From Candidatus Wallbacteria bacterium (GTDB taxonomy: Bacteria > Muiribacteriota > UBA6191 > JACPRK01): a stretch of DNA of 33,112 nucleotides. The stretch lies in contig JACPRK010000123.1 of the NCBI GenBank assembly GCA_016190005.1, forward strand, positions 1 to 33,112, read 5' to 3'. The notes below the pieces were generated by a model. That model did not search any database and had not been told where the DNA came from. It was given only the letters and a program-made list of their open reading frames with translations. Positions 22,593-29,891 of the stretch are shown here, one piece after another. The translations under genes were made by a program, and so were the position numbers. Every line of letters begins with the position of its first letter. Position 1 is the stretch's first letter.

Positions 22593-22663
22593 GAAAACCC
22601 GTGGCGTCTACCTGTACCGGGTTTTCCAAGAAAACCCGGTACTGGTAGACGCCACGGGTTTTC
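22593..22663. repeat. 34-bp inverted repeat with 3-nt loop between convergent genes
   Basis: The left arm 22593-22626 and right arm 22630-22663 pair at all but one of 34 positions (A opposite A at the ACC-TGTACC / GGTACTGG step); the loop is CAA. Each arm starts GAAAACCCG and ends GGGTTTTC. It lies 6 bp after the nadE stop and 19 bp before the convergent gene's stop, where a transcript from either side would form a strong hairpin. Architecture (GAAAA...TTTTC arms) matches the palindrome at 8414 although the core sequence differs. Confidence 0.9.
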
Positions 22664-22681
22664 CCAGGCCGGAGATTTCCG

Positions 22682-23443
22682 CTACTTCTTCCGCGCCTTC
22701 ATCGCCTCCAGCGTCGCGCGGATGTGGGCCTGGACGTCCGGACGGGCAAGCGCGTCCAGGAAGGCTTCCCGGTGGGCGTCCTGCTCCGACTGCATCCGGG
22801 CAAGCGAAGCGGCCAGCAGGCTCTTCTTCGTGTGGGCGAAGGCGACTCCGGGTGCGCGCGCAAGCCGAGCGGCCAGCGAGACGGCTTCATCGATGAGCCT
22901 ATCCGGCTCCGTCACCCGCTCCACCAGGCCCGCCGCGGCGGCCGCGTCTGGCCCGAACAGCTCGCCTTGCAGGATGACCCGATCCCTGTAGGCGCTGCCG
23001 ACCCGGTAGCGCACCACCTCGAGCGCCACCCCAGGGAACGGAATGCCGAGCGCGATCTCGGTCAACCCGAGCTTGTACTCGCCCCGCGCGGCCAGCCGGC
23101 CATCGCCCGCCAGAGCCAGAATGGCGCCACCGGCGATGGCGTGACCGTTCACCGCGCAGACGACCGGCCTAGGCATAGCGAACCAGTCGCGGCACATGCC
23201 GTCCACCAGGTCGAGGATCTCCCCGATGCCGTCCCTCCCCATCGAACCGACTTCGGCCAGGTCCAACCCCGCCGAGAAGAATCGCCCCGCCCCCGTCAAG
23301 ACCACGCCGCCCCGGCCACCGGCCAGCTGTTCGGCTGTCTCCCGCAACTGGCGCAACATCCCGCTGCCCAGCGTGTTCGCCTTGCCGTCATCCAGTGTCA
23401 CCACTGCGACGCCGTCCCTGTCTTCGATTCGCACGGTTCCCAT
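22682..23443 (-). CDS. enoyl-CoA hydratase/isomerase family protein
   Basis: A 253-residue crotonase-fold protein. The ATG at 23443 has a full AGGAGG 6 nt upstream. The oxyanion-hole strands are recognisable: GAGRFFSAGLDLAEVG (about residues 59-74) and CAVNGHAIAGGAILALAGDG (about 102-121). Crotonase enzymes bind acyl-CoA and perform hydration, isomerisation or related reactions. In the second active-site region, LGIPFPGVALEVVRYRVG, the usual Glu of the GxxPGxGG segment is not in the expected place, so the exact reaction cannot be assigned. It stands alone on the minus strand and shares a 114-bp divergent intergenic region with the nitrilase-family gene. Confidence 0.85.
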   Translation of the reverse strand: MGTVRIEDRDGVAVVTLDDGKANTLGSGMLRQLRETAEQLAGGRGGVVLTGAGRFFSAGLDLAEVGSMGRDGIGEILDLVDGMCRDWFAMPRPVVCAVNGHAIAGGAILALAGDGRLAARGEYKLGLTEIALGIPFPGVALEVVRYRVGSAYRDRVILQGELFGPDAAAAAGLVERVTEPDRLIDEAVSLAARLARAPGVAFAHTKKSLLAASLARMQSEQDAHREAFLDALARPDVQAHIRATLEAMKARKK

Positions 23444-23505
23444 CGGAATCCTCCTGTGTCCCGCACACACTAGCCTCTTCCGCTAGCCCCCTCAAGCCCG
23501 GCGCC

Positions 23506-23533
23506 GATTCTCGATTCTCGATTCTCGATTCTC
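23506..23533. repeat. heptanucleotide tandem repeat, GATTCTC type, 4 units
   Basis: Four exact GATTCTC units, the same heptad (another phase) as the tract at 20522-20568. The tract ends 12 bp before the -10 TATCCT of the nitrilase-family gene, so it covers that gene's -35 position. Confidence 0.92.
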
Positions 23534-23545
23534 TTTTCCCAATGC

Positions 23546-23551
23546 TATCCT
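23546..23551 (+). promoter_or_regulatory. -10 element (TATCCT), leaderless start
   Basis: TATCCT is followed by 6 nt and the ATG at 23558. The -35 position (about 23523-23528) is inside the heptad tract. Confidence 0.5.
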
Positions 23552-23557
23552 GCCGCC

Positions 23558-24385
23558 ATGCCCTCTTTGCGGGTCGCCGCCGCGCAGCTCGACGTCGCCT
23601 TCGGTGACGCACGGGCCAACCTGGCTGCCGTCCTGGCGGCGCTCGAGCAGGCCGCGGTCCAGGGCGCCAAGCTGGTCGTGTTCCCGGAGTGCGCCCTCAC
23701 CGGGTACTGCTTCACCAGCCTCGAAGAGGCTCGTGAGGCTGCGCTCACGCTGGACGGCCCCGTCGTCTCCGCGCTCGTCGACGCCTGCCGCCGGCTGGGT
23801 GTCCTGGCAGTCACGGGCCTGGTCGAACGCGACGGCGACCGGATCCACAACACCGCCGTGCTCACCGGCCCGGACGGGCTCGTCGGGCGCTACCGGAAGT
23901 GCCACCTCCCCGTGCTGGGCGTCGATCGGTTCGCCACTGCCGGCGATCCGCCGCTCGAGCCTTTCGACACGCCCTTCGCCCGGCTGGGCGTCGGCATCTG
24001 CTACGACGGCAGCTTCCCCGAGCTTTCGCGCGTCCTGAAGCTTCGCGGCGCCCAGATCCTCCTTCTGCCGACGAACTGGCCCGAAAAGGCGCAGGTCTCG
24101 GCCGAGTTCCAGCCGATCGTCCGTGCCCACGAGAACCACGTCCACTTCGTCGCGGTCAACCGCGTCGGCACCGAGCGCGGCTTCACCTTCATCGGTCAGA
24201 GCAAGATCATCGACTGCACCGGCCGCGTCCTGGCGCGTGCCGGCTCCGACCGGCCCGAGGTTCTCGTCGCCGACCTCGACCCCGCGGCTGCGGACTGCAA
24301 TCGCGTCGTCTACTCGGCCGGAGAGTACGAGATCGACCGCGTCGGCCACCGGCGCCCCGAGCTCTACGGCCCGCTCACCCGGTGA
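23558..24385 (+). CDS. carbon-nitrogen hydrolase (nitrilase superfamily amidase)
   Basis: A 275-residue amidase-like enzyme with the full nitrilase-fold triad Glu44 (FPECALTGY), Lys114 (YRKCHLP) and Cys148 (GICYDGSFPE). It starts with the family-typical LRVAAAQLDVAFGDARANLA. The superfamily cleaves non-peptide C-N bonds (omega-amidases, N-carbamoyl hydrolases, aliphatic amidases). YRKCHLPVLGVDRF is closest in feel to the branch acting on carbamoyl or small aliphatic amides, but the substrate cannot be fixed. The start lies 6 nt after a -10. It is followed after 19 bp by the AMP-ligase fusion on the same strand and may be co-transcribed with it. Confidence 0.88.
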   Translation: MPSLRVAAAQLDVAFGDARANLAAVLAALEQAAVQGAKLVVFPECALTGYCFTSLEEAREAALTLDGPVVSALVDACRRLGVLAVTGLVERDGDRIHNTAVLTGPDGLVGRYRKCHLPVLGVDRFATAGDPPLEPFDTPFARLGVGICYDGSFPELSRVLKLRGAQILLLPTNWPEKAQVSAEFQPIVRAHENHVHFVAVNRVGTERGFTFIGQSKIIDCTGRVLARAGSDRPEVLVADLDPAAADCNRVVYSAGEYEIDRVGHRRPELYGPLTR

Positions 24386-24404
24386 CCCGGCGAGCCCCGA
24401 ATCC

Positions 24405-26681
24405 ATGCCCGACTTCTCCGGCGGCTCGCCAGCCGATCCCTCGAAACCCGACGCCACGCACAACAGCTTCTTCCTGGCGTTCGAGCGCTTCCCCGAGCGT
24501 TGCGGCTCCGACGTCCCGGCTCTCATAGAGCCGCTCGGCGCGGAGGGCGGCGGCGTCCATCACCGGGTCGTCTCTTACCGGCAGCTCTTCGAGGAGGTCG
24601 ACCGACTGGCCGATGCGCTCCTGCAAGTCGGTATCGGGCCGGGAGATCGCGTTCTCCTGATGGTACCGATGAGCGTCGAGCTCTACACCGCGATCCTGGC
24701 AGTCCTTCGGATCGGCGCCGTCGTGCTCTTCATCGATCCCGCCGACGGCATCCACCACCTCGACCGCACGGCCGCCTCGATGGCCCCCAAGGCCTTCATC
24801 GCGGTCCCGCGCGCCCACGTCTTCCGGCTGCTGTCCGGCGCCATCCGCCGCATTCCCATCCAGGTTTCCACCTGGCCCACGTTCCTGGGCTGGACGATGC
24901 CGTGGTCCGAGCTTCTCGCCCGCGGGCGGCCCGGCGTCCAGACGGCCCCCGTGCTGCCGACCGACCCGGCCATGATCAGCTTCACGTCGGGCTCCTCCGG
25001 CACTCCGAAGGGCGTCTGCCGCAGCCACCGCGACCTGCGCGCCATCTTCGCGATGCTCTGCGGCCACGAGGGGAAGCGCCAGCTGGGCGTGAACCTTTGC
25101 GGCTTCCCGGTGCTCCCGCTCGACGATCTCTCGGCCGGGCGCAGCTGCCTGCTTCCGCGCGCCGAGCCAGGCAAGCTGGCGCTGGCCCGCCCCACCGACC
25201 TGGCCGATCAACTGCGGCAGTTCCCGCCGACCCTGATCTCGCTGCCACCCGGCTTGCTCCGCGGCCTGGTCGACCACTGCGCCGCCACGAAGGAGCGCTT
25301 CCCCACGCTGCGCCACGTCTTCACGGGCGGCGGGGTCGTGCCGATCTCGCTCGTCCGCGACGCCCGGGCGGCCTTCCCCGATTCCGAGTTCCACATCCTT
25401 TACGGCTCCACCGAAGCCGAGCCCGTGAGCATGATCGACGCCCCCGAGATCCTCGCCGAGACCGCCGCGCGCACCGAGGCCGGCGAGGGGATGTGCGTCG
25501 GCCGCATCGCTCCAGACACGCGCGTCCTGGTCGTCGAGCAGACCGACGGCCCTCTGGAGTCGCTTCATCCGGCGACGGGCATTGGCGAGATCGTCGTCAG
25601 CGGCGGCCACGTCAATCGCGCCTACTTCAATGACCCCGTCCAGACCCGGCTGCACAAAGTCCAGGACTCCTCGGGCGACTGGTGGCACCGCATGGGCGAC
25701 CTCGGCTGGATGGACTCCCAGGGCCGCCTCTGGCTCGTCGGCCGCGCTTCCAACCAGGTCAGGACTCCCGAGAAGCTCCTACACCCCGTCAAGGTGGAGC
25801 CCGTGTTCGACGCGCTCCCGGGTGTCAGGAAAACCGCGCTGGTCGGCGTCCCTGTCGTGATCGCGGGCATCCCGCAGACGGCTGCGGCACTGCTCGTGGA
25901 GCTGGCGCCTGCGCACCCGGACCCTGCAGCGGTCATCGAAGAGATTCGAAGGACGATCCGAGTCCTCGAGCTGCCCATCCGCGTCGTGCGCACCTGCGAG
26001 CGCATCCTCTACGACCGCCGGATCGGCGCCAAGATCCAGTACGCCGCGCTCGCCGATGCCCATGGCGAGGATATCCGCCGGGAGCTGGGCGATCCCCTCA
26101 TCCTTCGAATGACCACCTACCGCCGCGAGCGGTTCCCGTTGCCCCGGCACGCCTTCGTCTCGCTCCTCTTCGCCGCCGCCGTCGCCCGTGGCGTCTCCGG
26201 ACAGACCCTGTCCGGCCCGGTTGCGCTCGCCGCCCTGGCCGTGCTCGCCTTCTTCTGGCACATGCGCGTGCTGGACGAGCACCAGGACTTCGAGAAGGAC
26301 CGCGTCCGCCACCCGGGCCGCGCCGTCGCCCGCGGCGTCGTCACCCTGCGGGAGCTGGCGCACAGCGCCCGGCTGGCCGCGCTCGCCGAGGCTGCCATCG
26401 CAATGGTGCTGGGACTGGTGCCCTTCGGATGGTGGTGCTTCGCTGCCGCCTACTCGCTGGCGATGCGCGTCGACTTCTTCGCGCCCAGGCTCTTCGAAGG
26501 CCGCCCCGTATTGCGCGGCCTCACCCACGCCCCCCTGGCGGCCCTGTTGACCCAGTTCCTCGCCGCCGCGGCGGGGGCGCCCACGCCCGTGGTTGCCCCG
26601 GCAATAGTTGCTGCCCTCATCGCCCCGCTTTCGGGCGTGTGGTGGCGCACGGCCGCGGGCCGCGAAGCCGACGCCGCCTGA
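24405..26681 (+). CDS. OleC-like AMP-forming ligase fused to a UbiA-like membrane domain
   Basis: A 758-residue fusion in one uninterrupted frame. Residues about 1-555 are an ANL-superfamily adenylating enzyme: FTSGSSGTPKGV (phosphate loop), YGSTEAEPVSMI, GDLGWMDSQGRLWLVGR and a late IGAKIQYAAL lysine. The stretch ETAARTEAGEGMCVGRIAPD followed by VNRAYFNDP and WHRMGDLG is characteristic of OleC, the ligase-like enzyme of long-chain olefin synthesis that closes a beta-lactone from a beta-hydroxy acid with ATP. From about residue 568 come five or six hydrophobic segments and MRVLDEHQDFEKDRVRHPGR. Asp624, Asp628 and Asp632 match the first Asp motif of UbiA prenyltransferases; the second Asp motif is not visible. 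No OleA, OleB or OleD is adjacent. The product is unknown, probably a membrane lipid. Confidence 0.8.
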   Translation: MPDFSGGSPADPSKPDATHNSFFLAFERFPERCGSDVPALIEPLGAEGGGVHHRVVSYRQLFEEVDRLADALLQVGIGPGDRVLLMVPMSVELYTAILAVLRIGAVVLFIDPADGIHHLDRTAASMAPKAFIAVPRAHVFRLLSGAIRRIPIQVSTWPTFLGWTMPWSELLARGRPGVQTAPVLPTDPAMISFTSGSSGTPKGVCRSHRDLRAIFAMLCGHEGKRQLGVNLCGFPVLPLDDLSAGRSCLLPRAEPGKLALARPTDLADQLRQFPPTLISLPPGLLRGLVDHCAATKERFPTLRHVFTGGGVVPISLVRDARAAFPDSEFHILYGSTEAEPVSMIDAPEILAETAARTEAGEGMCVGRIAPDTRVLVVEQTDGPLESLHPATGIGEIVVSGGHVNRAYFNDPVQTRLHKVQDSSGDWWHRMGDLGWMDSQGRLWLVGRASNQVRTPEKLLHPVKVEPVFDALPGVRKTALVGVPVVIAGIPQTAAALLVELAPAHPDPAAVIEEIRRTIRVLELPIRVVRTCERILYDRRIGAKIQYAALADAHGEDIRRELGDPLILRMTTYRRERFPLPRHAFVSLLFAAAVARGVSGQTLSGPVALAALAVLAFFWHMRVLDEHQDFEKDRVRHPGRAVARGVVTLRELAHSARLAALAEAAIAMVLGLVPFGWWCFAAAYSLAMRVDFFAPRLFEGRPVLRGLTHAPLAALLTQFLAAAAGAPTPVVAPAIVAALIAPLSGVWWRTAAGREADAA

Positions 26682-26690
26682 CGCTCGTCT

Positions 26691-27095
26691 TCAGCTGCGG
26701 CCGGCGGCGAAGTTGGTCCACCGTACGTCGTCGGCGGTCAGCCACTTCCGGTCCGGGCCTGCCGAGCAGACCGCGAAGTCGGGTCCCCGCTCCGAAAGCA
26801 TGACGCCGAACCACCGCTGCGTCTCCAGGTAGTAGGGCGTTCCCCACATGTCGCTGGCCGCGTCGCGCCCGCCCGCCCCGACCGACTTGCGAAGGAAGCT
26901 GGCCAGCTCGTCGTTCGTCAGCTTCCGGCCCTGCTCGATGTTGTGCATCGAGACGAGCTGCCCGATCTGCTCCACGTTCAGCCGCTCCACCACTGCTTCT
27001 GTCTGCGCCACCGTCCGCTGCAGCGCCTCGACCCCCGATTCGAACGAGCCGAACGCCACGCAGACCAGCACCAGCAACGTCATCAGCAGGTTCAT
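26691..27095 (-). CDS. pseudopilin-like protein with type II secretion G-type C-terminus
   Basis: A 134-residue protein. The first 18 residues are a hydrophobic helix (MNLLMTLLVLVCVAFGSF) without a classical prepilin peptidase site, followed by a helix (VEALQRTVAQTEAVVERLNV). The C-terminus reads DMWGTPYYLE, a short variable loop, then CSAGPDRKWLTADDVRW. DxWGxPY followed by SAGPDxxxxTxDD is the calcium-binding end of GspG-like major pseudopilins. No other secretion genes are nearby, so it is an orphan; it could be a minor pseudopilin or simply a single-pass protein that reuses the motif. An AGGGGGCG run lies just upstream of the ATG. It converges with the OleC-UbiA gene, the stops being 9 bp apart. 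Confidence 0.65.
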   Translation of the reverse strand: MNLLMTLLVLVCVAFGSFESGVEALQRTVAQTEAVVERLNVEQIGQLVSMHNIEQGRKLTNDELASFLRKSVGAGGRDAASDMWGTPYYLETQRWFGVMLSERGPDFAVCSAGPDRKWLTADDVRWTNFAAGRS

Positions 27096-27270
27096 CGTCG
27101 CCCCCTGGAGTCCGGGTTCTGGACAGCATCGTCCCGATTCCGGGCGTCATTTGTCCGGATTCCGGACGCCGCGAGCGTCTGCTCGTCCCTCGTTCGGCTC
27201 CCGGAGCCGCTCCCCACACGACGTGACTTCGCCATCGCCCCGGATAAAGCAACACCGGGGCCAGGTCGAA

Positions 27271-27738
27271 TCAATCGAGCTCGCGCTCGTAGACGAGGTA
27301 GCCCGTCGGCTGCATGCCGCGATGTTCGTAGGTGCGCCGGGCCCGCGAGTTCTCTCGCTCCACGTACAGTCTCAGGCCGCAGACCCCGCCGTCCTTGCGG
27401 GCCAGCTCCTCCACGTGTGCGTAGAGGCGTCCGAAGCAGCCCTCCCCCCTCGCCTCGGCGGCCGTGTAGACGCTCTGGATCCACCAGAAGAACCCATGGC
27501 GCCAGTCGCTGTACTCGAATGTCAGCAGCAGGCAGGCCACCACGCGCCTCTCCCGCTCGACGACGAAGTAGCGCCCCTTTGCCGGGTCCTCCAGGATCGC
27601 CCTCACCCCGGGCACGACCCGCGCCCGGTCCAGCGTCTTGCCCTCCGACTCCTGGGCGAGCCTGCAGTTGAACTCGACGAGCGTCTCGTGATCCTCCAGC
27701 CGCGCCGGCCGGACCTGTCCCTCAGGGCTGCTGCTCAT
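27271..27738 (-). CDS. GNAT-family N-acetyltransferase
   Basis: A 155-residue acetyl-CoA-dependent transferase. It opens VRPARLEDHETLVEFNCRLA, has the central strand VACLLLTFEYSDWRHGFFWW, then SVYTAAEARGEGCFGRLY, where R-G-E-G-C-F-G stands in for the RxxGxG acetyl-CoA loop, and ends with the typical NSRARRTYEHRGMQPTGYLVY. The ATG at 27738 overlaps the end of the upstream epimerase gene by 17 bp, in another frame, so the pair is probably coupled. The substrate is unknown. The following 175 bp to the pseudopilin-like gene hold nothing I can support apart from its ribosome site. Confidence 0.85.
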   Translation of the reverse strand: MSSSPEGQVRPARLEDHETLVEFNCRLAQESEGKTLDRARVVPGVRAILEDPAKGRYFVVERERRVVACLLLTFEYSDWRHGFFWWIQSVYTAAEARGEGCFGRLYAHVEELARKDGGVCGLRLYVERENSRARRTYEHRGMQPTGYLVYERELD

Positions 27739-28723
27739 CGATGCGGCGGCCGTCGGCAACGGTCTTCCCCTGGTTCGTCCACCAGCGGTTGGGCGCCGCC
27801 GAGTAGTACGTCCCCACGATGTCCTTCAGCGCCTCCCCGATGGCGCAGTACCGGAAGAAGTAGCCTCGGTCCAGCGCCGCCTTGGGCAGCGCCCGCGTGC
27901 TGGCCAGCAGGAGCTCGTGGGCCATTTCGCCGACCGCCAGCGACAGCACCCCTGCCGGCACGCGGAACAAACAGGGTCGCCCCATTCGCCGCGCCAGCTC
28001 GATCGAGAACTCCTCGTTGGTCACCGGAATCGGCGCGGTCGCGTTGACCGGCCCCCGCAGGCCCTCGTTGCCCAGAATGTAGACCACCAAGCCGCTCACG
28101 TCTTGCAGGTGAATCCAGGGGAACCATTGCTTCCCGCTCCCCAGAGGGCCCCCCACGAAGTAGTTGAACGGGGGCAGCATCTGCGCCATCGCGCCGCCAC
28201 CGGCGTCGAGCACGACGCCCAGCCTGAGTGCGACCAGCCGCACGCCGGCCTCTGCCGCAGGCTGGGCCGCCGCTTCCCACTTCTGCCCCAGATCCGCCAG
28301 GAAGCCCTTGCCCGGCCCATCCGCCTCGGTCAGCTCCTGGTCGCCGCGGTCTCCGTAGACGCCGACGGCGCTGGCGCTGATGAAGACCTTCGGGCGCTTG
28401 GCGGCCTTGGCCATCGCCTCGGCAAGGGCCCGGGTCGGCACCAGGCGGCTCTCCTCGAGCTCTTTCTTGCGCCGCTGGGTCCAGCGCCTTTCCGCCACGG
28501 AGGCCCCGCAGAGGTTCACAACGGCATCCGCCCCCGCCATGACGGCGTCCAGGCCGTCCGGACGCGCCGGGTCCCACTGCACCACGGAAATGTCGGACCC
28601 CGCCGGCCGCTTCCCGGCTGCCCCGCCACGCGTCAGCATGACCACCTTGTCGCCGCGTCGAGCCAGCACCTGGCATAGATGCCGCCCGATGAACCCGCTA
28701 CCGCCTGCCACCACCACCTGCAT
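27722..28723 (-). CDS. TIGR01777-family SDR-type epimerase (YfcH-like)
   Basis: A 333-residue extended short-chain dehydrogenase. The NAD(P)-binding loop is GGSGFIGRHL (7-16); DAVVNLCGASVAERRWTQRR and VFISASAVGVYGDRG carry the family-typical sequence and the catalytic Ser/Tyr. It continues with WFPWIHLQDV and GPVNATAPIPVTNEEFS, both diagnostic for TIGR01777. Members are cytosolic, NADP-binding and of uncertain substrate. The ATG at 28723 has AGGAGG 6 nt upstream and a strong promoter about 25 nt before that. The gene is divergent from the C39-type lipoprotein gene. Confidence 0.9.
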   Translation of the reverse strand: MQVVVAGGSGFIGRHLCQVLARRGDKVVMLTRGGAAGKRPAGSDISVVQWDPARPDGLDAVMAGADAVVNLCGASVAERRWTQRRKKELEESRLVPTRALAEAMAKAAKRPKVFISASAVGVYGDRGDQELTEADGPGKGFLADLGQKWEAAAQPAAEAGVRLVALRLGVVLDAGGGAMAQMLPPFNYFVGGPLGSGKQWFPWIHLQDVSGLVVYILGNEGLRGPVNATAPIPVTNEEFSIELARRMGRPCLFRVPAGVLSLAVGEMAHELLLASTRALPKAALDRGYFFRYCAIGEALKDIVGTYYSAAPNRWWTNQGKTVADGRRIDEQQP

Positions 28724-28747
28724 GAGGAGCCTCCTTGCCGGTGGAGC

Positions 28748-28775
28748 ATCATAGCAGAGAGTTCTCCGAGCGCAA
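28748..28775 (-). promoter_or_regulatory. promoter of the epimerase-GNAT operon
   Basis: On the minus strand TTGCGC (28775-28770), 16-nt spacer, TATGAT (28753-28748). The transcript would start near 28741, leaving a leader of about 18 nt that contains the AGGAGG ribosome site. Confidence 0.65.
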
Positions 28776-28806
28776 CTTTTCGGCGGCTGCAACGCTAGTA
28801 GGATTG

Positions 28807-28812
28807 TATGAT
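28807..28812 (+). promoter_or_regulatory. -10 element (TATGAT) upstream of the C39 lipoprotein operon
   Basis: TATGAT is followed by 7 nt and an ATG (28820) that opens only a 9-codon frame. The real gene starts about 100 nt further at 28921. If the promoter is used, the mRNA has a 100-nt leader beginning with a possible leaderless mini-ORF. Confidence 0.45.
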
Positions 28813-28920
28813 CACCGTCATGCCCGCGGCTCGGCTCACCCGATCGTAGGTGGCGCGTCTATCCCGGAGCGGATCGGATTCGTCCATGAAGACCGGGGGC
28901 GCATCGCGAGGAGGAGCCAC

Positions 28921-29874
28921 TTGAGCCTGAGGAGCACGCGGAAGGTCGTCACGGGGGCGTTGGTCCTCTCCTGCTGCGTCTGGTTCGATGCGGGCTGCGG
29001 TGGAAATGCCCAGCCCAGGCAGGAGGGCTACACCGAGGACCCGAGAGGCTATCGCGAGGCTCCGCCCCGAGACTACTCGGGCGGCCCGCGCGCTCCGTCC
29101 CAGCAGCCTGTCATCTACCGAGGCTCCCCCGAGATGACCCGCGACGCCGTCGGCACGGGCGATTCGGACGGCTTCGGCAGCCCCACGTACGAGGCCCCGA
29201 ACCTGATGCCGAACGGCCCCAGGGCCCCCGGGCTGGGCCGCGATCCCGAGTACCGCGAGGTCACCGCCGACGATCCCGACTTCGAAGACATCCGCGAAAC
29301 GGACAGCACCCCGCAGCAGAGATCCGAGGGCCAGACACCCGAGCGCGATCGCACCGCGACGCCCGACGGCTCAGGCTCTGTCCCGACCGCCGGCGGCCCT
29401 CTGCTCAAGATGCCGCTCATCAACCAGCGCACTGGCGGCGGCAAGTACCCGGGCGCCTACTGCGGTCCGACCTCGGTCCGCATGGTGCTCGCCCAGTTCG
29501 GAATCGAAGCGGGAGCCGACGAGGTGGCGCTCGGCAAGTTCGGTCCCGGCACGCCGATGTACCACAAGGGCGAGGGCAGCACGCACGAAGGCATGGCGAC
29601 CGCTCTGAAGCACTACGGTCTGAACGCCAACCTCGAGTACAGCAAGAACCTCTCGGACCTGAGGGCCGCCGTCGAGCGCGGCCACCCGGTCATCGTCAAC
29701 GTGGAAGGCAACTACGGCCCCTTCTACACCAACGGACACATCATGGTGGTGGTCGGGTTCTCGGCCAACGGCGACCCGATCGTGAACGACCCGGCCGGCG
29801 GCGTCCAGCGGACCATTCCGAAGCGGCGCTTCCTCAACTGCTGGCAGGGCCTGGCCATCGAAACCTGGAAGTGA
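28921..29874 (+). CDS. lipoprotein with C39-like cysteine peptidase domain
   Basis: A 317-residue protein. The TTG at 28921 is chosen because AGGAGG (28909-28914) lies 6 nt upstream and the signal peptide starts there (TRKVVTGALVLSCCVWFDAGC, lipobox at Cys26). Residues about 27-160 are a low-complexity Pro/Arg/Glu/Ser linker. Residues about 165-317 form a papain-like C39_2 domain: GAYCGPTSVRMVLAQFG with nucleophile Cys181, HPVIVNVEGN, NGHIMVVVGF with His273 and VNDPAGG with Asp290. This fold cleaves or cross-links peptides outside the cytoplasm; when not next to an ABC exporter, as here, the substrate is unknown. The next gene starts 17 bp downstream. Confidence 0.85.
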   Translation: MSLRSTRKVVTGALVLSCCVWFDAGCGGNAQPRQEGYTEDPRGYREAPPRDYSGGPRAPSQQPVIYRGSPEMTRDAVGTGDSDGFGSPTYEAPNLMPNGPRAPGLGRDPEYREVTADDPDFEDIRETDSTPQQRSEGQTPERDRTATPDGSGSVPTAGGPLLKMPLINQRTGGGKYPGAYCGPTSVRMVLAQFGIEAGADEVALGKFGPGTPMYHKGEGSTHEGMATALKHYGLNANLEYSKNLSDLRAAVERGHPVIVNVEGNYGPFYTNGHIMVVVGFSANGDPIVNDPAGGVQRTIPKRRFLNCWQGLAIETWK

Positions 29875-29891
29875 CCAGGGAGGCGACCCGG

